From contig CACMAH010000006.1 in assembly GCA_902611605.1 (NCBI GenBank), positions 25,103 to 89,102 on the forward strand: DNA of 64,000 nucleotides, given 5' to 3'. Within the stretch, counting starts at the first letter, position 1. Each line of letters starts with the position of its first letter. The translations under genes were made by a program, and so were the position numbers. A model generated the notes under the pieces. That model was not told the DNA's origin. It saw only the letters and a program-made list of their open reading frames with translations, and made no database searches. Of the stretch, positions 17,475-27,130 are shown one piece after another. Source of the DNA: an uncultured Alphaproteobacteria bacterium. Lineage in GTDB: Bacteria > Pseudomonadota > Alphaproteobacteria > Rhodobacterales > Rhodobacteraceae.

Positions 17475-18305
17475 ATGTTTGAGAATTTATTGAAAAATAA
17501 AAAAGGCCTTATTATGGGCGTAGCTAATAGCAAATCCATTGCTTGGGGTATAGCAGAAGTCTGCAGCCAAGCTGGAGCTAAACTTGCATTCACATATCAA
17601 TCTGAAGCTTTATTAAAAAGATTGCAACCATTAGCTAAAAACATCGATAGCACTATGTTAATTGAATGTGATGTAAGCGATCCTAAATCTATAGATCAAA
17701 CTTTTAAAAAACTAAAAAATCATTGGGGTAGTATTGATTTCGTTGTCCATGCTATTGGATTTTCTAATAAAGAGGAACTTAGAGGACGATATATAGAGAC
17801 TAGTAAGGAAAACTTTACCAATACACTGGCTATATCGACTTTTTCCTTAACTGAAGTAGCTAAAAAGGCTGAATCAATCCTAAATCAAGGGGGATCGATT
17901 CTTACTTTAACTTACTATGGTTCTGAAAAAGTACTTCCACACTATAATGTGATGGGTGTTGCGAAAGCAGCACTTGAATCATCAGTAAGATATTTAGCAA
18001 TGGATTTGGGCAAAAAAAACATAAGAGTTAATTCATTATCAGCTGGCACTATAAAAACACTCGCAGCATCAGGTATTGGAGATTTTAGATATATCATGAA
18101 ATGGAACGAGTTAAATTCACCACTAAAAAGGAATGTAACACAAAATGAAGTTGGCAAAGCAGCACTTTTTTTATTATCAGATATGTCATCAGGTGTTACG
18201 GGTGAGAACTTACATGTAGATTCAGGTTATCACATCGTTGGTATGAAAGCAGAAGATGCTCCAGATATTGACGTAGTTACGGGTAGAAAGGAAAACGATC
18301 ATTGA
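17475..18305 (+). CDS. fabI: Enoyl-[acyl-carrier-protein] reductase, NADH
   Basis: A protein of 276 residues from the ATG at 17475; the frame is open upstream, but homologues begin just before the [17 protein letters not shown] dinucleotide site seen here at about residues 11-27. The catalytic Tyr-x6-Lys is YNVMGVAK, and an ALSTFSLTE-like segment and [12 protein letters not shown] substrate loop fit FabI. It performs the last reduction of fatty-acid elongation and is the classical triclosan target. It overlaps the next gene, gpt, by 4 bases, implying co-transcription. Confidence 0.94.
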   Translation: MFENLLKNKKGLIMGVANSKSIAWGIAEVCSQAGAKLAFTYQSEALLKRLQPLAKNIDSTMLIECDVSDPKSIDQTFKKLKNHWGSIDFVVHAIGFSNKEELRGRYIETSKENFTNTLAISTFSLTEVAKKAESILNQGGSILTLTYYGSEKVLPHYNVMGVAKAALESSVRYLAMDLGKKNIRVNSLSAGTIKTLAASGIGDFRYIMKWNELNSPLKRNVTQNEVGKAALFLLSDMSSGVTGENLHVDSGYHIVGMKAEDAPDIDVVTGRKENDH

Positions 18306-18805
18306 AAGATAAATTACCTTACGAAAAAGGATTTCACGTCTCATGGGACCAAATTCATAGAGACAGTCGTGCTCTAGCTTGGCGATTAGAAAATAAAGGA
18401 CCTGAGAATGGTCATTGGAGAGGATTAATTGCAATTACTCGCGGTGGAATGGTGCCAGCTATGATTATTGCTAGAGAATTAGATATAAGGCTTGTAGAAA
18501 CTATCTCAATTAAATCTTATGATCATAAAAATCAGTCTGAGGCAAAAATACTAAAGGATCCAAATGCAAATTTAATTTCTGATGGATCAGGGATTGTAAT
18601 TATTGATGATTTAGTTGACAGTGGTAAAACTATGCAATTAGTAAAAGAGATGTATCCAAAAGCTCATTATGCATCAGTTTATGCAAAACCTCATGGTAAA
18701 AAAATTGTTGATACTTTTATAACAGAAGTCAGCCAAGATACTTGGATTTTTTTTCCATGGGATATGGCATTACAGTATGTTGCCCCGTTTCGTGGCGATG
18801 GTTAA
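18302..18805 (+). CDS. gpt: Xanthine-guanine phosphoribosyltransferase
   Basis: A protein of 167 residues. The PRPP-binding loop is [13 protein letters not shown], preceded by [19 protein letters not shown], which matches bacterial XGPRT. It salvages guanine and xanthine to the nucleotides at the membrane-facing cytoplasm. The start is a TTG inside the fabI stop (ATTGA), so translation is probably coupled. Length is near the E. coli enzyme (152) plus an N-terminal stretch seen in alphaproteobacterial forms. Confidence 0.9.
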   Translation: MKDKLPYEKGFHVSWDQIHRDSRALAWRLENKGPENGHWRGLIAITRGGMVPAMIIARELDIRLVETISIKSYDHKNQSEAKILKDPNANLISDGSGIVIIDDLVDSGKTMQLVKEMYPKAHYASVYAKPHGKKIVDTFITEVSQDTWIFFPWDMALQYVAPFRGDG

Positions 18806-18853
18806 TAGTAAAAATAGAGCTACTTCGTAAATATATGAAGACTGTACATATCT

Positions 18854-19663
18854 ATGAAAAAATCATTTAAAACCAAAGAAATCAATTCTTTAGATGACTT
18901 ATTAAATATTATAAATCATTTAAGAAATCCAAAACATGGATGTGAATGGGATATTAAACAAACTGCTAAGACATTAAGTCCTCACATCATAGAGGAAGCC
19001 TATGAGTTAGTAGAAGCTTTAGAATCTGAAAACACAGAAAACATTATAGATGAACTAGGAGATGTACTTCTGCAAGTAATATTTCAATGCCAAATCGCTA
19101 CTGAAAATAAATTGTTTAAATTCAGAGACGTAGTCGATAAGGCCGCAAAAAAAATGATCAGAAGACATCCACATATATTTGGTGAGCAAAAAGAAAAAAG
19201 AAGTATTGAAGAACAAAAAAAATTTTGGGAAGAAATCAAAACAAAGGAAAGAAAAGAAAAAGGAGAAAAAAAATCTACTTTTACTGAGTTTAATAAATTT
19301 AAACCACCTATCAACCAAGCAATTAAATTACAAAAAACTGCAAGCTCTCTTGGTATGGATTTTTCAAATACTAGTGAAGTTATTTTAAAGATTGAAGAAG
19401 AAACACGTGAAGTTAAGAACACCTTAAAAAATAATAATTTCAAAGAAAAAAAAGAAGAAATTGGGGATTTATTTTTCTCAGTAATTAATTTAACAAGATT
19501 ATTAAATTTTGACCCAGAAATATGTATTTATGAGGCTAATAAAAAATTTGCAAAGCGATGCGAAATTTATTTTTCTCTAAAAGAAAAAAATAACGATTCC
19601 TTAAGTAAAGAAGAGGATTATAAACTATGGCAACTAACAAAAAAATTTGAAAGTGAAGAATGA
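18854..19663 (+). CDS. mazG: Nucleoside triphosphate pyrophosphohydrolase MazG
   Basis: A protein of 269 residues with two MazG domains. The first begins [15 protein letters not shown] with the metal-binding EExxE-x12-ExxD pattern ([12 protein letters not shown] to DELGDVLLQ); the second has [10 protein letters not shown] and [13 protein letters not shown]. It hydrolyses NTPs and dNTPs, removing abnormal nucleotides. A lysine/glutamate-rich stretch lies between the domains. Its stop overlaps the start of eno (ATGA), so the two are likely coupled. Confidence 0.93.
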   Translation: MKKSFKTKEINSLDDLLNIINHLRNPKHGCEWDIKQTAKTLSPHIIEEAYELVEALESENTENIIDELGDVLLQVIFQCQIATENKLFKFRDVVDKAAKKMIRRHPHIFGEQKEKRSIEEQKKFWEEIKTKERKEKGEKKSTFTEFNKFKPPINQAIKLQKTASSLGMDFSNTSEVILKIEEETREVKNTLKNNNFKEKKEEIGDLFFSVINLTRLLNFDPEICIYEANKKFAKRCEIYFSLKEKNNDSLSKEEDYKLWQLTKKFESEE

Positions 19664-20946
19664 GTATCATTAAACAAGTAAAGGCAAGAGAAATAATTGA
19701 TAGCAGAGGTAATCCTACTTTAGAGGTGGATGTCTTTTTAAATAGTGGTGATTTTGGTAGAGCATCTGTTCCTTCTGGGGCATCAACTGGGAAACATGAA
19801 GCCTTAGAGTTAAGGGACAGTAATTCCAAAATATTCCATGGTAAAGGCGTCACTAAAGCTGTTAATTCAGTTAATAATGAAATAAATTCATTATTAGTTG
19901 GAAAAAATGTACATGAACAAGAACTAATAGACCAATCAATGATAGATATGGATGGAACTTCAAATAAATCTAACTTGGGAGCAAATGCTATTTTAGGAAC
20001 TTCTATCGCGGTTGCTCAAGCTAGTGCATCATTTAATAAAAATCCATTATATCGTAATTTCTGTTCTGTTAGTCAAACTAAATACAAATTACCAATGCCA
20101 ATGATGAATATATTAAATGGTGGAATGCACGCAAATAATGATCTTGATATACAAGAATTTATGATAATTCCAACTTCTGCAAATTCATTCTTCAACGCAG
20201 TAAGAATGGGGTGTGAAGTTTTTCATACGCTTAAAAAGATTTTGCACAAAAAAAACTTCTCAACTGCAGTTGGAGATGAAGGTGGTTTTGCACCACAATT
20301 AGCAAATACGGATTTAGCAATTGAAATGATTTTAATGGCTATTGAAAAATCTGGATATATCCCAGGGAAAGATTTTCTTTTAGCATTAGATTGTGCCTCA
20401 AGCGAGTATTTCAAAGATGGATATTATTGTATGAATGGAGAAAAACTTAAATTAAATTCAAAGGAAAAAGTAAATTTTTTAAAAAATTTAGTTGAGAAAT
20501 ATCCTATAATTTCGATTGAAGATGGGATGGCAGAAGATGATTGGGCAGGATGGCAAGAAATATCCCTTCAACTAGCTAATAAATGCCAATTAGTAGGTGA
20601 CGATTTATTTGCGACTAATCCAAAAAGATTAGAAAAGGGAATAAAAGAAAACGCTGGAAATGCTATACTCATAAAATATAACCAAATTGGTACTATATCA
20701 GAAACTCTAAAAGTAATTCTAATGGCGAAATCTAATGATTTTCTAAATATTTTTTCACATAGATCAGGAGAAACCGAAGATGTTTCGATATCAGATTTAT
20801 CTGTTGCCACAGGTGTTGGGCAAATTAAAACTGGTTCTCTAAGTAGAACTGATAGAGTAGCCAAATATAATCAGTTAATAAGAATAGAACAAGAACTTAA
20901 GGAAAATTGTTATATTTCTGAAGATTTAGAAAAATTTTGTAATTAA
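19660..20946 (+). CDS. eno: Enolase
   Basis: A protein of 428 residues. Recognisable blocks are [16 protein letters not shown] at the N-terminus, [26 protein letters not shown], the metal-binding LALDCASSE and SIEDGM, and the C-terminal SHRSGETED. It interconverts 2-phosphoglycerate and phosphoenolpyruvate in glycolysis and gluconeogenesis, which would connect Calvin-cycle carbon to pyruvate. Its ATG overlaps the mazG stop by 4 bases; its 3' end overlaps the convergent acyltransferase by 4 bases. Confidence 0.97.
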   Translation: MSIIKQVKAREIIDSRGNPTLEVDVFLNSGDFGRASVPSGASTGKHEALELRDSNSKIFHGKGVTKAVNSVNNEINSLLVGKNVHEQELIDQSMIDMDGTSNKSNLGANAILGTSIAVAQASASFNKNPLYRNFCSVSQTKYKLPMPMMNILNGGMHANNDLDIQEFMIIPTSANSFFNAVRMGCEVFHTLKKILHKKNFSTAVGDEGGFAPQLANTDLAIEMILMAIEKSGYIPGKDFLLALDCASSEYFKDGYYCMNGEKLKLNSKEKVNFLKNLVEKYPIISIEDGMAEDDWAGWQEISLQLANKCQLVGDDLFATNPKRLEKGIKENAGNAILIKYNQIGTISETLKVILMAKSNDFLNIFSHRSGETEDVSISDLSVATGVGQIKTGSLSRTDRVAKYNQLIRIEQELKENCYISEDLEKFCN

Positions 20947-21794
20947 TTATTTGACAGTTGAAATGAAATATATTTTGCAATTGTATTTTCTGCAGCTAGT
21001 GCAATTTCTTTTCTATCATTAAACTCTTCACTATTAAGTGAATCATGAAATTTTAGTTCTACAGAACCAGAGGACAAGCACAAGATTTTTGTAATGTGTG
21101 AAATAATACTCATACTTCCCCACCAACCGTAAAAATCTTTTGATAAATTTTTATTATGTACTTGATAGTATATAGAAAGAGGTTGAACCTTTTTGATATA
21201 TTCATTTTGATTATAAATTCCATCAAATAATAACTGGAAAAATCCAGATTTAAATTTTAACACCCGTAGCCCATCAGTACTAGTACCTTCAGGAAAAAAA
21301 CAAATTAATTCACCTTTCTCAATTTTCTTTTTTAATATTAAAGAATCCTTTGAAATTTTTTGAGGATTTCTATCAATGAATACTGTATTGGCTATGCCGG
21401 CAAGAAACCCCAAACCAGGCATTTTCTTAACATCTGATTTTGCAACAAATATTATATCTAAAACACTTTGAATTACTAAAATATCTGTCCATGAAATATG
21501 ATTACTCACAAATATTGTTGAATTATAGGATTGTTTTCCAATAACCTTTAATTTTAAACCAAACAATCTTAGAATTAAAACTGACCATGATTTCCTTATT
21601 AAAAATACTGGATAATTTAAGTTTAAGGGTTTTAGTATAGCTTTAAATATCAAAAATATTATAACAAGAAAAACTGTTAATGGAAGAAAGACTAATAACC
21701 TTAATAAACCTTTAAGAACATGAAAAAAACCAATTGGGGGTATTTCATCTACATTTTCTTTTTCCCATGTATATTTTTCTTCAAGATTTTTCAT
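20943..21794 (-). CDS. Lysophospholipid acyltransferase (PlsC/OlsA-like)
   Basis: A protein of 283 residues. Hydrophobic helices lie near residues 30-52. The acyltransferase HxxxxD box is His99 to Asp104 (NHISWTD), and the acceptor motif FPEGTST is at 167-173. Such enzymes acylate lysophosphatidic acid, or lyso-ornithine lipid in OlsA. The gene overlaps by 14 bases the OlsB-like gene upstream, which argues for an ornithine-lipid role, though a general PlsC function is not excluded. It is convergent with eno. Confidence 0.87.
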   Translation of the reverse strand: MKNLEEKYTWEKENVDEIPPIGFFHVLKGLLRLLVFLPLTVFLVIIFLIFKAILKPLNLNYPVFLIRKSWSVLILRLFGLKLKVIGKQSYNSTIFVSNHISWTDILVIQSVLDIIFVAKSDVKKMPGLGFLAGIANTVFIDRNPQKISKDSLILKKKIEKGELICFFPEGTSTDGLRVLKFKSGFFQLLFDGIYNQNEYIKKVQPLSIYYQVHNKNLSKDFYGWWGSMSIISHITKILCLSSGSVELKFHDSLNSEEFNDRKEIALAAENTIAKYISFQLSNN

Positions 21795-22554
21795 AATACA
21801 TTTTGTATTTGTTTGTCATATTAGAGACATCTATCATTATAAGTATATCTATTGTATTCATCTCTTTATCCACAAATGCCCCCTCTCCTACTTTTGCACC
21901 CAATCTTAAATAACTTTTTAATAAACTAGGCATTTGTTTTAAAGCGTTTGATTTATTAATTTCATCTTTTGGTATAATGCTCATTTTTATATAACCATGT
22001 TCTAGCGCCATGGGTCTAATTTTTGGAGGTGCAAGATAATCATTATGAATATGACTAAGTGCCATTTCAATTTTTTTAATATTATTTCCACTAAAAGACG
22101 CAACGCCAAACAGAATTTCAACACCTCTTTTAGAACAAAAACTACCAAGCTCCATCCATAAATAATGTAAGATCAAAGTATTTCTATACTCATGATCAAT
22201 ACATGTTCTCCCTATTTCTAGGCATTCTTTATTTGTTGATGTTATTGGGTTTAAATTAAACTCTTGAGAAGAGTAAAAACCTATACCATTTTTGGAGTCC
22301 TTAGTAAGCATCAATCGAGTTACAGCAATAATTTTACCATTTGGCAATTGTTTAGAATTTTTATGATCAATTATAATTAAATGCCTGCAAAACTCATCAA
22401 ATTTGTCTGATTCCAAATTAGAAACTGCTGATAGATTTTTCTTAGACCCTCCCATCTCTTCTACAAAGACTTTATGCCTTAGTTTCTGGGATTCAATAAG
22501 CTCATTTCTATTTTGAGTAAATCTTATCTCAAATCTTTTCTGATATAAATTCAT
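21781..22554 (-). CDS. olsB: GNAT acyltransferase, OlsB-like (ornithine-acyl-ACP)
   Basis: A protein of 257 residues. The N-terminal half resembles the GNAT-fold acyl-ACP transferases that include OlsB and the old 'hemolysin-like' family, with RHKVFVEEMG, an EIGRTCIDHEYR core and a GVASFSG segment. OlsB adds a 3-hydroxy-fatty acyl group to ornithine. Ornithine lipids replace phospholipids when phosphate is low in many marine and soil bacteria. The overlapping downstream PlsC/OlsA-like gene supports this reading. Substrate specificity is inferred from family and context. Confidence 0.78.
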   Translation of the reverse strand: MNLYQKRFEIRFTQNRNELIESQKLRHKVFVEEMGGSKKNLSAVSNLESDKFDEFCRHLIIIDHKNSKQLPNGKIIAVTRLMLTKDSKNGIGFYSSQEFNLNPITSTNKECLEIGRTCIDHEYRNTLILHYLWMELGSFCSKRGVEILFGVASFSGNNIKKIEMALSHIHNDYLAPPKIRPMALEHGYIKMSIIPKDEINKSNALKQMPSLLKSYLRLGAKVGEGAFVDKEMNTIDILIMIDVSNMTNKYKMYYEKS

Positions 22555-22571
22555 TTTAAATTATTTTTTTA

Positions 22572-23099
22572 TCAAATTTTCTTAAATTTATCTTGATAAA
22601 GTTTTATTTTTTCAAAATATGTTTTTGAAGATTGTCTAATGGACTTTATTTCCTCTTTGTTAAGCTTTCGCACTATTTTCGCTGGTCTTCCAAGTGCTAG
22701 GGTTCCATCAGGGATAACTTGATTTTGTACAATTAAAGAACCCGCTCCAATTATACAATTTTCTCCAATACTTGAACCATTTAATAATATCGAACCCATA
22801 CCAATAAGAGTATTGTCAGATACTATACAACCATGAAGTAAAGAAGAATGTCCTATTGTACAACCTTCTCCTATTGTTAGGGGATAACCTTTATCTGTAT
22901 GCAGAATTGAGTTTTCTTGTATATTAGATTTACTTTTCAACAAAATTTTCTCATTGTCACCACGTATAGTTGCACCAAACCAAATAGATATACCTGAATG
23001 GATTACAACATTTCCTATAATATGAGATCCAGGGGCAATCCAAGTATTTCTTGGATCAATTAATCTAGGTTCAAATTTATTTAAATTATAGATAACCAT
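22572..23099 (-). CDS. Gamma-carbonic-anhydrase family hexapeptide protein
   Basis: A protein of 175 residues of left-handed beta-helix hexapeptide repeats. Candidate zinc histidines are in ILHTDKG and IGHSSLLHGC, matching the YrdA/gamma-CA layout. In such families the activity ranges from carbonic anhydrase to unknown. A carbon-dioxide link is tempting because a RuBisCO operon is 17 kb away, but neighbours gmk and olsB give no support. It is 4 bases downstream of gmk. Confidence 0.88.
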   Translation of the reverse strand: MVIYNLNKFEPRLIDPRNTWIAPGSHIIGNVVIHSGISIWFGATIRGDNEKILLKSKSNIQENSILHTDKGYPLTIGEGCTIGHSSLLHGCIVSDNTLIGMGSILLNGSSIGENCIIGAGSLIVQNQVIPDGTLALGRPAKIVRKLNKEEIKSIRQSSKTYFEKIKLYQDKFKKI

Positions 23100-23103
23100 C
23101 GGA

Positions 23104-23763
23104 TTAAGTATTATTTATAAAATCATCAAACTCAGTATTTAATTTAGAAATAAAATCAGGCAGGGTATTTTGTCTATTTCTTTTAATTTTTTCAATTTCA
23201 ATAATTTTAATTATATTCTTTTTTACTTTTTCAAAATTATCATTAACCAATATATAATCATACTCAGACCAATGACTAATCTCAGAACGAGCCTCTTTCA
23301 TTCTAAGTTTTACCGTTTTATCATCATCTTTATTTCTATTGAGTAATCTTTCCTGTAAGGTTTTAATACTAGGGGGTAAAATAAAAATTGAAACTACTGA
23401 AGGAGCTAAATAAGAATTTCTTATTTTTGTACCCCCCTGCCAATCTACATCAAATATTATATCTTTACCATTAATTAAAAATTCTTCAGTTTTGCCTTTT
23501 GGGGTACCATAATAATTCCCAAAAACTTCAGCATACTCTATAAATTCTCCATTTATTATCATTTCATCAAATTTATTTTTATTAGTAAAAATATATTCTC
23601 TTCCATTTTCTTCACCATCTCTAGGTGGACGAGTGGTAACAGAAGTAGAGAAGTAGATATTTTTATTTTCTTCTACAATAGCATTTGCAAGAGAAGTTTT
23701 ACCTGCTCCAGAAGGAGAAGAAATAACAATTAATATACTTTTAAAATTAAATTTATTAACCAT
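23104..23763 (-). CDS. gmk: Guanylate kinase
   Basis: A protein of 219 residues. The P-loop is SPSGAGKTS at 16-24, followed by STSVTTRPPRDGEENGREY, the GMP-binding segment, and FDVDWQGG for the second nucleotide. It phosphorylates GMP to GDP. The C-terminus is slightly longer than E. coli Gmk (207). It lies 3 bases from serB and 4 from the gamma-CA gene in a compact leftward cluster. Confidence 0.96.
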   Translation of the reverse strand: MVNKFNFKSILIVISSPSGAGKTSLANAIVEENKNIYFSTSVTTRPPRDGEENGREYIFTNKNKFDEMIINGEFIEYAEVFGNYYGTPKGKTEEFLINGKDIIFDVDWQGGTKIRNSYLAPSVVSIFILPPSIKTLQERLLNRNKDDDKTVKLRMKEARSEISHWSEYDYILVNDNFEKVKKNIIKIIEIEKIKRNRQNTLPDFISKLNTEFDDFINNT

Positions 23764-23766
23764 GAT

Positions 23767-24633
23767 TTATTTATTTATAAAATATTTTTGTTCTATTCCT
23801 TGCAAAAATAAAAGCGAGGTAAAATCTGAATAATCAATATGTAAGTCTGTATATTTTTTCACAATTTTCTTACTTTTGTAAGCAACTCCGTGCCCAACAG
23901 ATTTCAACATGTTTATATCATTCGCTCCATCACCAGTAGCAATTACATTCTTTAAGTTAAGATTACTTTTTTTACAAATTTTTTTTATTAAATTTAATTT
24001 TCCAATTTCATCAATAATAGGTTTTTTCACTTTGCCAGAAATCTTTTTATCTTCAATTATAAAATCATTTGAATAATAATCTGTTACATTAAGTAATTTA
24101 GCCACCCTTTCTACAAAAAAATGATAGCCACCAGAAACAATATATGTTCTTGCACCTCTTGAATTCATTGTATCAACAAGTATCTTTGCGCCTTTCGAAA
24201 GATTTATACATTCAATAAAACAATTTTCTAAAATATCTAATTTGACTCCTTCAAATAAAGCAGTTCTTTGAATTAATGAATCTGAGAATGAGATCTTCCC
24301 ATTCATTGATCTATTTGTAATTTCTATAATTTTTTCTGATAATCCTGTAATTTTAGCAAGTTCATCAATGCATTCTTCATAAATTAAAGTACTATCCATA
24401 TCAGCTACGAGAATTTGTTTTTCTCTATTAGTTTTTGGAACTATATTTACATCCACTTTCAAACTTCTGGAAGTATCTAGATCGGAAAAGCTCATTTTAT
24501 TTCGAGGAGAGAACTGACACCCTGTTTCTCCTAACCTTATTGGTTTTTTCCCACCAAGTATAAATAAAACATCCTGAATAAGATCATCACTTAAAAATTC
24601 TTCTTTAGTAATAATCCCAATCAATTCGTTCAT
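23767..24633 (-). CDS. serB: Phosphoserine phosphatase
   Basis: A HAD-superfamily protein of 288 residues. The nucleophile motif is DMDSTLI (Asp78 and Asp80), motif II is VSGGYHFF, and the final ATGDGANDINML binds magnesium. A short N-terminal ACT-like extension precedes the HAD core, as in many SerB proteins. It makes L-serine from phosphoserine. Flanked closely by aroG (2 bases upstream) and gmk (3 bases downstream). Confidence 0.95.
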   Translation of the reverse strand: MNELIGIITKEEFLSDDLIQDVLFILGGKKPIRLGETGCQFSPRNKMSFSDLDTSRSLKVDVNIVPKTNREKQILVADMDSTLIYEECIDELAKITGLSEKIIEITNRSMNGKISFSDSLIQRTALFEGVKLDILENCFIECINLSKGAKILVDTMNSRGARTYIVSGGYHFFVERVAKLLNVTDYYSNDFIIEDKKISGKVKKPIIDEIGKLNLIKKICKKSNLNLKNVIATGDGANDINMLKSVGHGVAYKSKKIVKKYTDLHIDYSDFTSLLFLQGIEQKYFINK

Positions 24634-24635
24634 TA

Positions 24636-25994
24636 TTAAGAATTTTGAACAAAAGCTTCCAATTCTTCAGCAATTAAGAAAGCGAGTTCTAAAGATTGAC
24701 TAGCATTTAATCTTGGGTCACATGCTGTATGATATCTTGAATGCAAATCCTCGTCATCTATTGATTTTATTCCACCTGTACATTCAGTGACGTCTTTTCC
24801 TGTCATTTCTACGTGTACACCACCAGGGAAAGTTCCCTCAGCCATATGAATTTTGAAAAAATATTTTACTTCAGCTAGTATTTTTTCAAATGGCCTTGTT
24901 TTATAACCATTAGAAGATTTAATCGTATTACCATGCATTGGATCACAAGACCATACAACTCTCAATTTAGCATTCTTGACTGAATTTATAATTTTAGGGA
25001 GATGATCACTAATTAATTCTGATCCAAATCGCGTAATTAATGTCAACCGACCAGGTTCATTTTCTGGATTCAAAATCTTACACAGTTGAATTAATTCATC
25101 AGGGTCAGTGGAAGGACCACACTTAAGGCCAATCGGATTTTGTACTCCTTTACAAAATTCAACATGGGCACCATCTATCTGTCTTGTTCTATCACCTATC
25201 CAAATCATATGACCAGATCCAGCAACAGGTAAACCTGTAGTACTATCTAATCTACATAAAGCTTCTTCATATTCTAATAAAAGTGCTTCATGGCTAGTAT
25301 AAAAATCAACTTTTCTTAAAGAATCTGAATTCTCTGAATTGACACCAGCTGCACTCATAAATTCTAAAGAATTTGTGATCTTAGTAGCTAAATCAAAAAA
25401 CTTTTGATATCCAACTTGTCCTTTAGTACTTTCTAGAACCCAAGAATGCACTCTGCTTATGTCTGCAAAACCACCTTGGCTAAATGCCCTTAATAAATTA
25501 AGTGTTGAAGAAGATTGCGTATAAGCTTTTAGCATTCTTTCTGGTTTAGGTAGTCTATGTTCAATAGTTGGTTCAATATCATTTATAATATCACCTCTAT
25601 AAGAGGGTAGCTTTTGGCCATTAATAATTTCAAAGTCAGAAGACCTAGGTTTAGCAAACTGACCAGCCATTCTTCCAATTTTTATAACAGGCTTTTTTCC
25701 TCCAAAAGTTAAAACCACAGCCATTTTTAGTAAAACCTTAAAAGTATCTCTTATTAAATCAGCAGAAAACTCTTCAAAACTTTCTGCACAATCTCCACCT
25801 TGTAATAAAAAAGCCTGACCGGATTCAACTTTGGCTAAATCCTTTTTTAAATTCCTAACTTCACCAGCAAATACAAGCGGAGGAAGACTTCTTATAGAAT
25901 TTTCAACCTTATTAAGCTCTTCCAGATCCTTATATTCAGGCATTTGATGCCTTTTTTTAGTTCTCCAAGATGATTTATCCCATGATCCAATCAT
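24636..25994 (-). CDS. Class II DAHP synthase (aromatic pathway)
   Basis: A protein of 452 residues of the class II 3-deoxy-D-arabino-heptulosonate-7-phosphate synthase family. Family blocks include FAGEVRNL, GGDCAESF, KIGRMAGQFAKPRS and the C-terminal GTFPGGVHVEMTG with ECTGG. It joins phosphoenolpyruvate and erythrose-4-phosphate to begin the shikimate pathway. It heads the leftward cluster with serB and gmk. A GGGAAG leader precedes the ATG. Confidence 0.95.
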   Translation of the reverse strand: MIGSWDKSSWRTKKRHQMPEYKDLEELNKVENSIRSLPPLVFAGEVRNLKKDLAKVESGQAFLLQGGDCAESFEEFSADLIRDTFKVLLKMAVVLTFGGKKPVIKIGRMAGQFAKPRSSDFEIINGQKLPSYRGDIINDIEPTIEHRLPKPERMLKAYTQSSSTLNLLRAFSQGGFADISRVHSWVLESTKGQVGYQKFFDLATKITNSLEFMSAAGVNSENSDSLRKVDFYTSHEALLLEYEEALCRLDSTTGLPVAGSGHMIWIGDRTRQIDGAHVEFCKGVQNPIGLKCGPSTDPDELIQLCKILNPENEPGRLTLITRFGSELISDHLPKIINSVKNAKLRVVWSCDPMHGNTIKSSNGYKTRPFEKILAEVKYFFKIHMAEGTFPGGVHVEMTGKDVTECTGGIKSIDDEDLHSRYHTACDPRLNASQSLELAFLIAEELEAFVQNS

Positions 25995-26154
25995 AACTTC
26001 CCAATCATACTATTACATTTTACTACAAACTCATATTAATAGATTAATACTATTTAGTTATTGACGTAAATATTTCTTCAATCAAATATCAAAAAAGTAT
26101 GAATCGTTTTAACCATTAATAATTAGATTATGCAAGAAGCTTGATTAGTTAACT

Positions 26155-27129
26155 ATGAATTATTTAAAAAAATCTAAACTTAAAAGTTTTGTTTTTATTC
26201 TAATAAATGATTTTTCTCTTATTGCATTTAGTAATGCAATAGAACCATTGAGGTTAGCAAATAGACTAGCTCAAAAGCAATTATATTCATGGAAAATAAC
26301 TTCTGAGACTGGGGAAAAAGTTAAATGTTCTTCTGGATTTTATTTAGATGTAGATAGTTCAATTCATACAATTCAAAATGATGATTATCTAATAATTTGT
26401 AGTGGAGAAAATATAAAAAAAAATATAACCAAAACAATACTTAATTGGATAAGAAAACAAGCTCGAAAACAAATAAATATAGGATCTATATGTACTGGAA
26501 CATATATCTTAGCTAAAGCTGGTATAATCAGTGATGTTACATCGACAATACATTGGGAAAATAGAGAAGCCCTAAAAGAAGAGTTTGAAAATTTAAACAT
26601 TACTGATTCTATTTATACAATTGATAAAAAAAGATTTTCTGCTGCTGGAGGTACGGCATCAATTGATCTCATGCTAAATATTATATCTCAGGATCATGGT
26701 GTAAGTTTTGCAAAAAAAATTGCTGATCAAGTTTTACATGACTCAATAAGAACTGAATTTGACAAACAGTTGCCACTTCTTCCAAATAGAATAGGTGTAA
26801 GAAACCCAAAGATATTAAGTGCTATAAAGATCATGGAAATAAATATAGAAGATCCTTTAAAGCCATCAGAAATAGCTCTTGATTTGAAAATTTCCTTAAG
26901 GCAACTAGAACGACTTTTCCAGCGTTTTTTCAAATTATCACCAAAAAACTATTACATGAAAATTAGACTCCAAAAAGCTAGACAACTTCTTTTACAAACT
27001 GAAATGAATGTATTACAAATCGCAATGGCTACTGGGTTCACTTCATCATCACATTTTTCAAAATGTTATAAATTAGAATTTAACATTACACCCTTTAAAG
27101 AACGAGGATTTTCTAATAAAGAATTATAG
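26155..27129 (+). CDS. GlxA-family AraC-type transcriptional regulator
   Basis: A protein of 324 residues. The N-terminal half is a DJ-1/PfpI-like sensing domain with a nucleophile-elbow GSICTGTYILA near residue 115; the C-terminal 100 residues are an AraC helix-turn-helix pair (EIALDLKISLRQLERLF and QIAMATGFTSSSHFSKCY). Members such as GbdR, ArgR and CdhR control amine and amino-acid catabolism. It converges on the formate dehydrogenase with a 1-base gap, so control of that operon is only a guess. Confidence 0.9.
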   Translation: MNYLKKSKLKSFVFILINDFSLIAFSNAIEPLRLANRLAQKQLYSWKITSETGEKVKCSSGFYLDVDSSIHTIQNDDYLIICSGENIKKNITKTILNWIRKQARKQINIGSICTGTYILAKAGIISDVTSTIHWENREALKEEFENLNITDSIYTIDKKRFSAAGGTASIDLMLNIISQDHGVSFAKKIADQVLHDSIRTEFDKQLPLLPNRIGVRNPKILSAIKIMEINIEDPLKPSEIALDLKISLRQLERLFQRFFKLSPKNYYMKIRLQKARQLLLQTEMNVLQIAMATGFTSSSHFSKCYKLEFNITPFKERGFSNKEL

Positions 27130-27130
27130 T

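Noticed and set aside
24636..25994. Possible control of class II DAHP synthase by a leader or riboswitch
   Set aside because: The upstream gap shows no stable hairpin or known aptamer motif.
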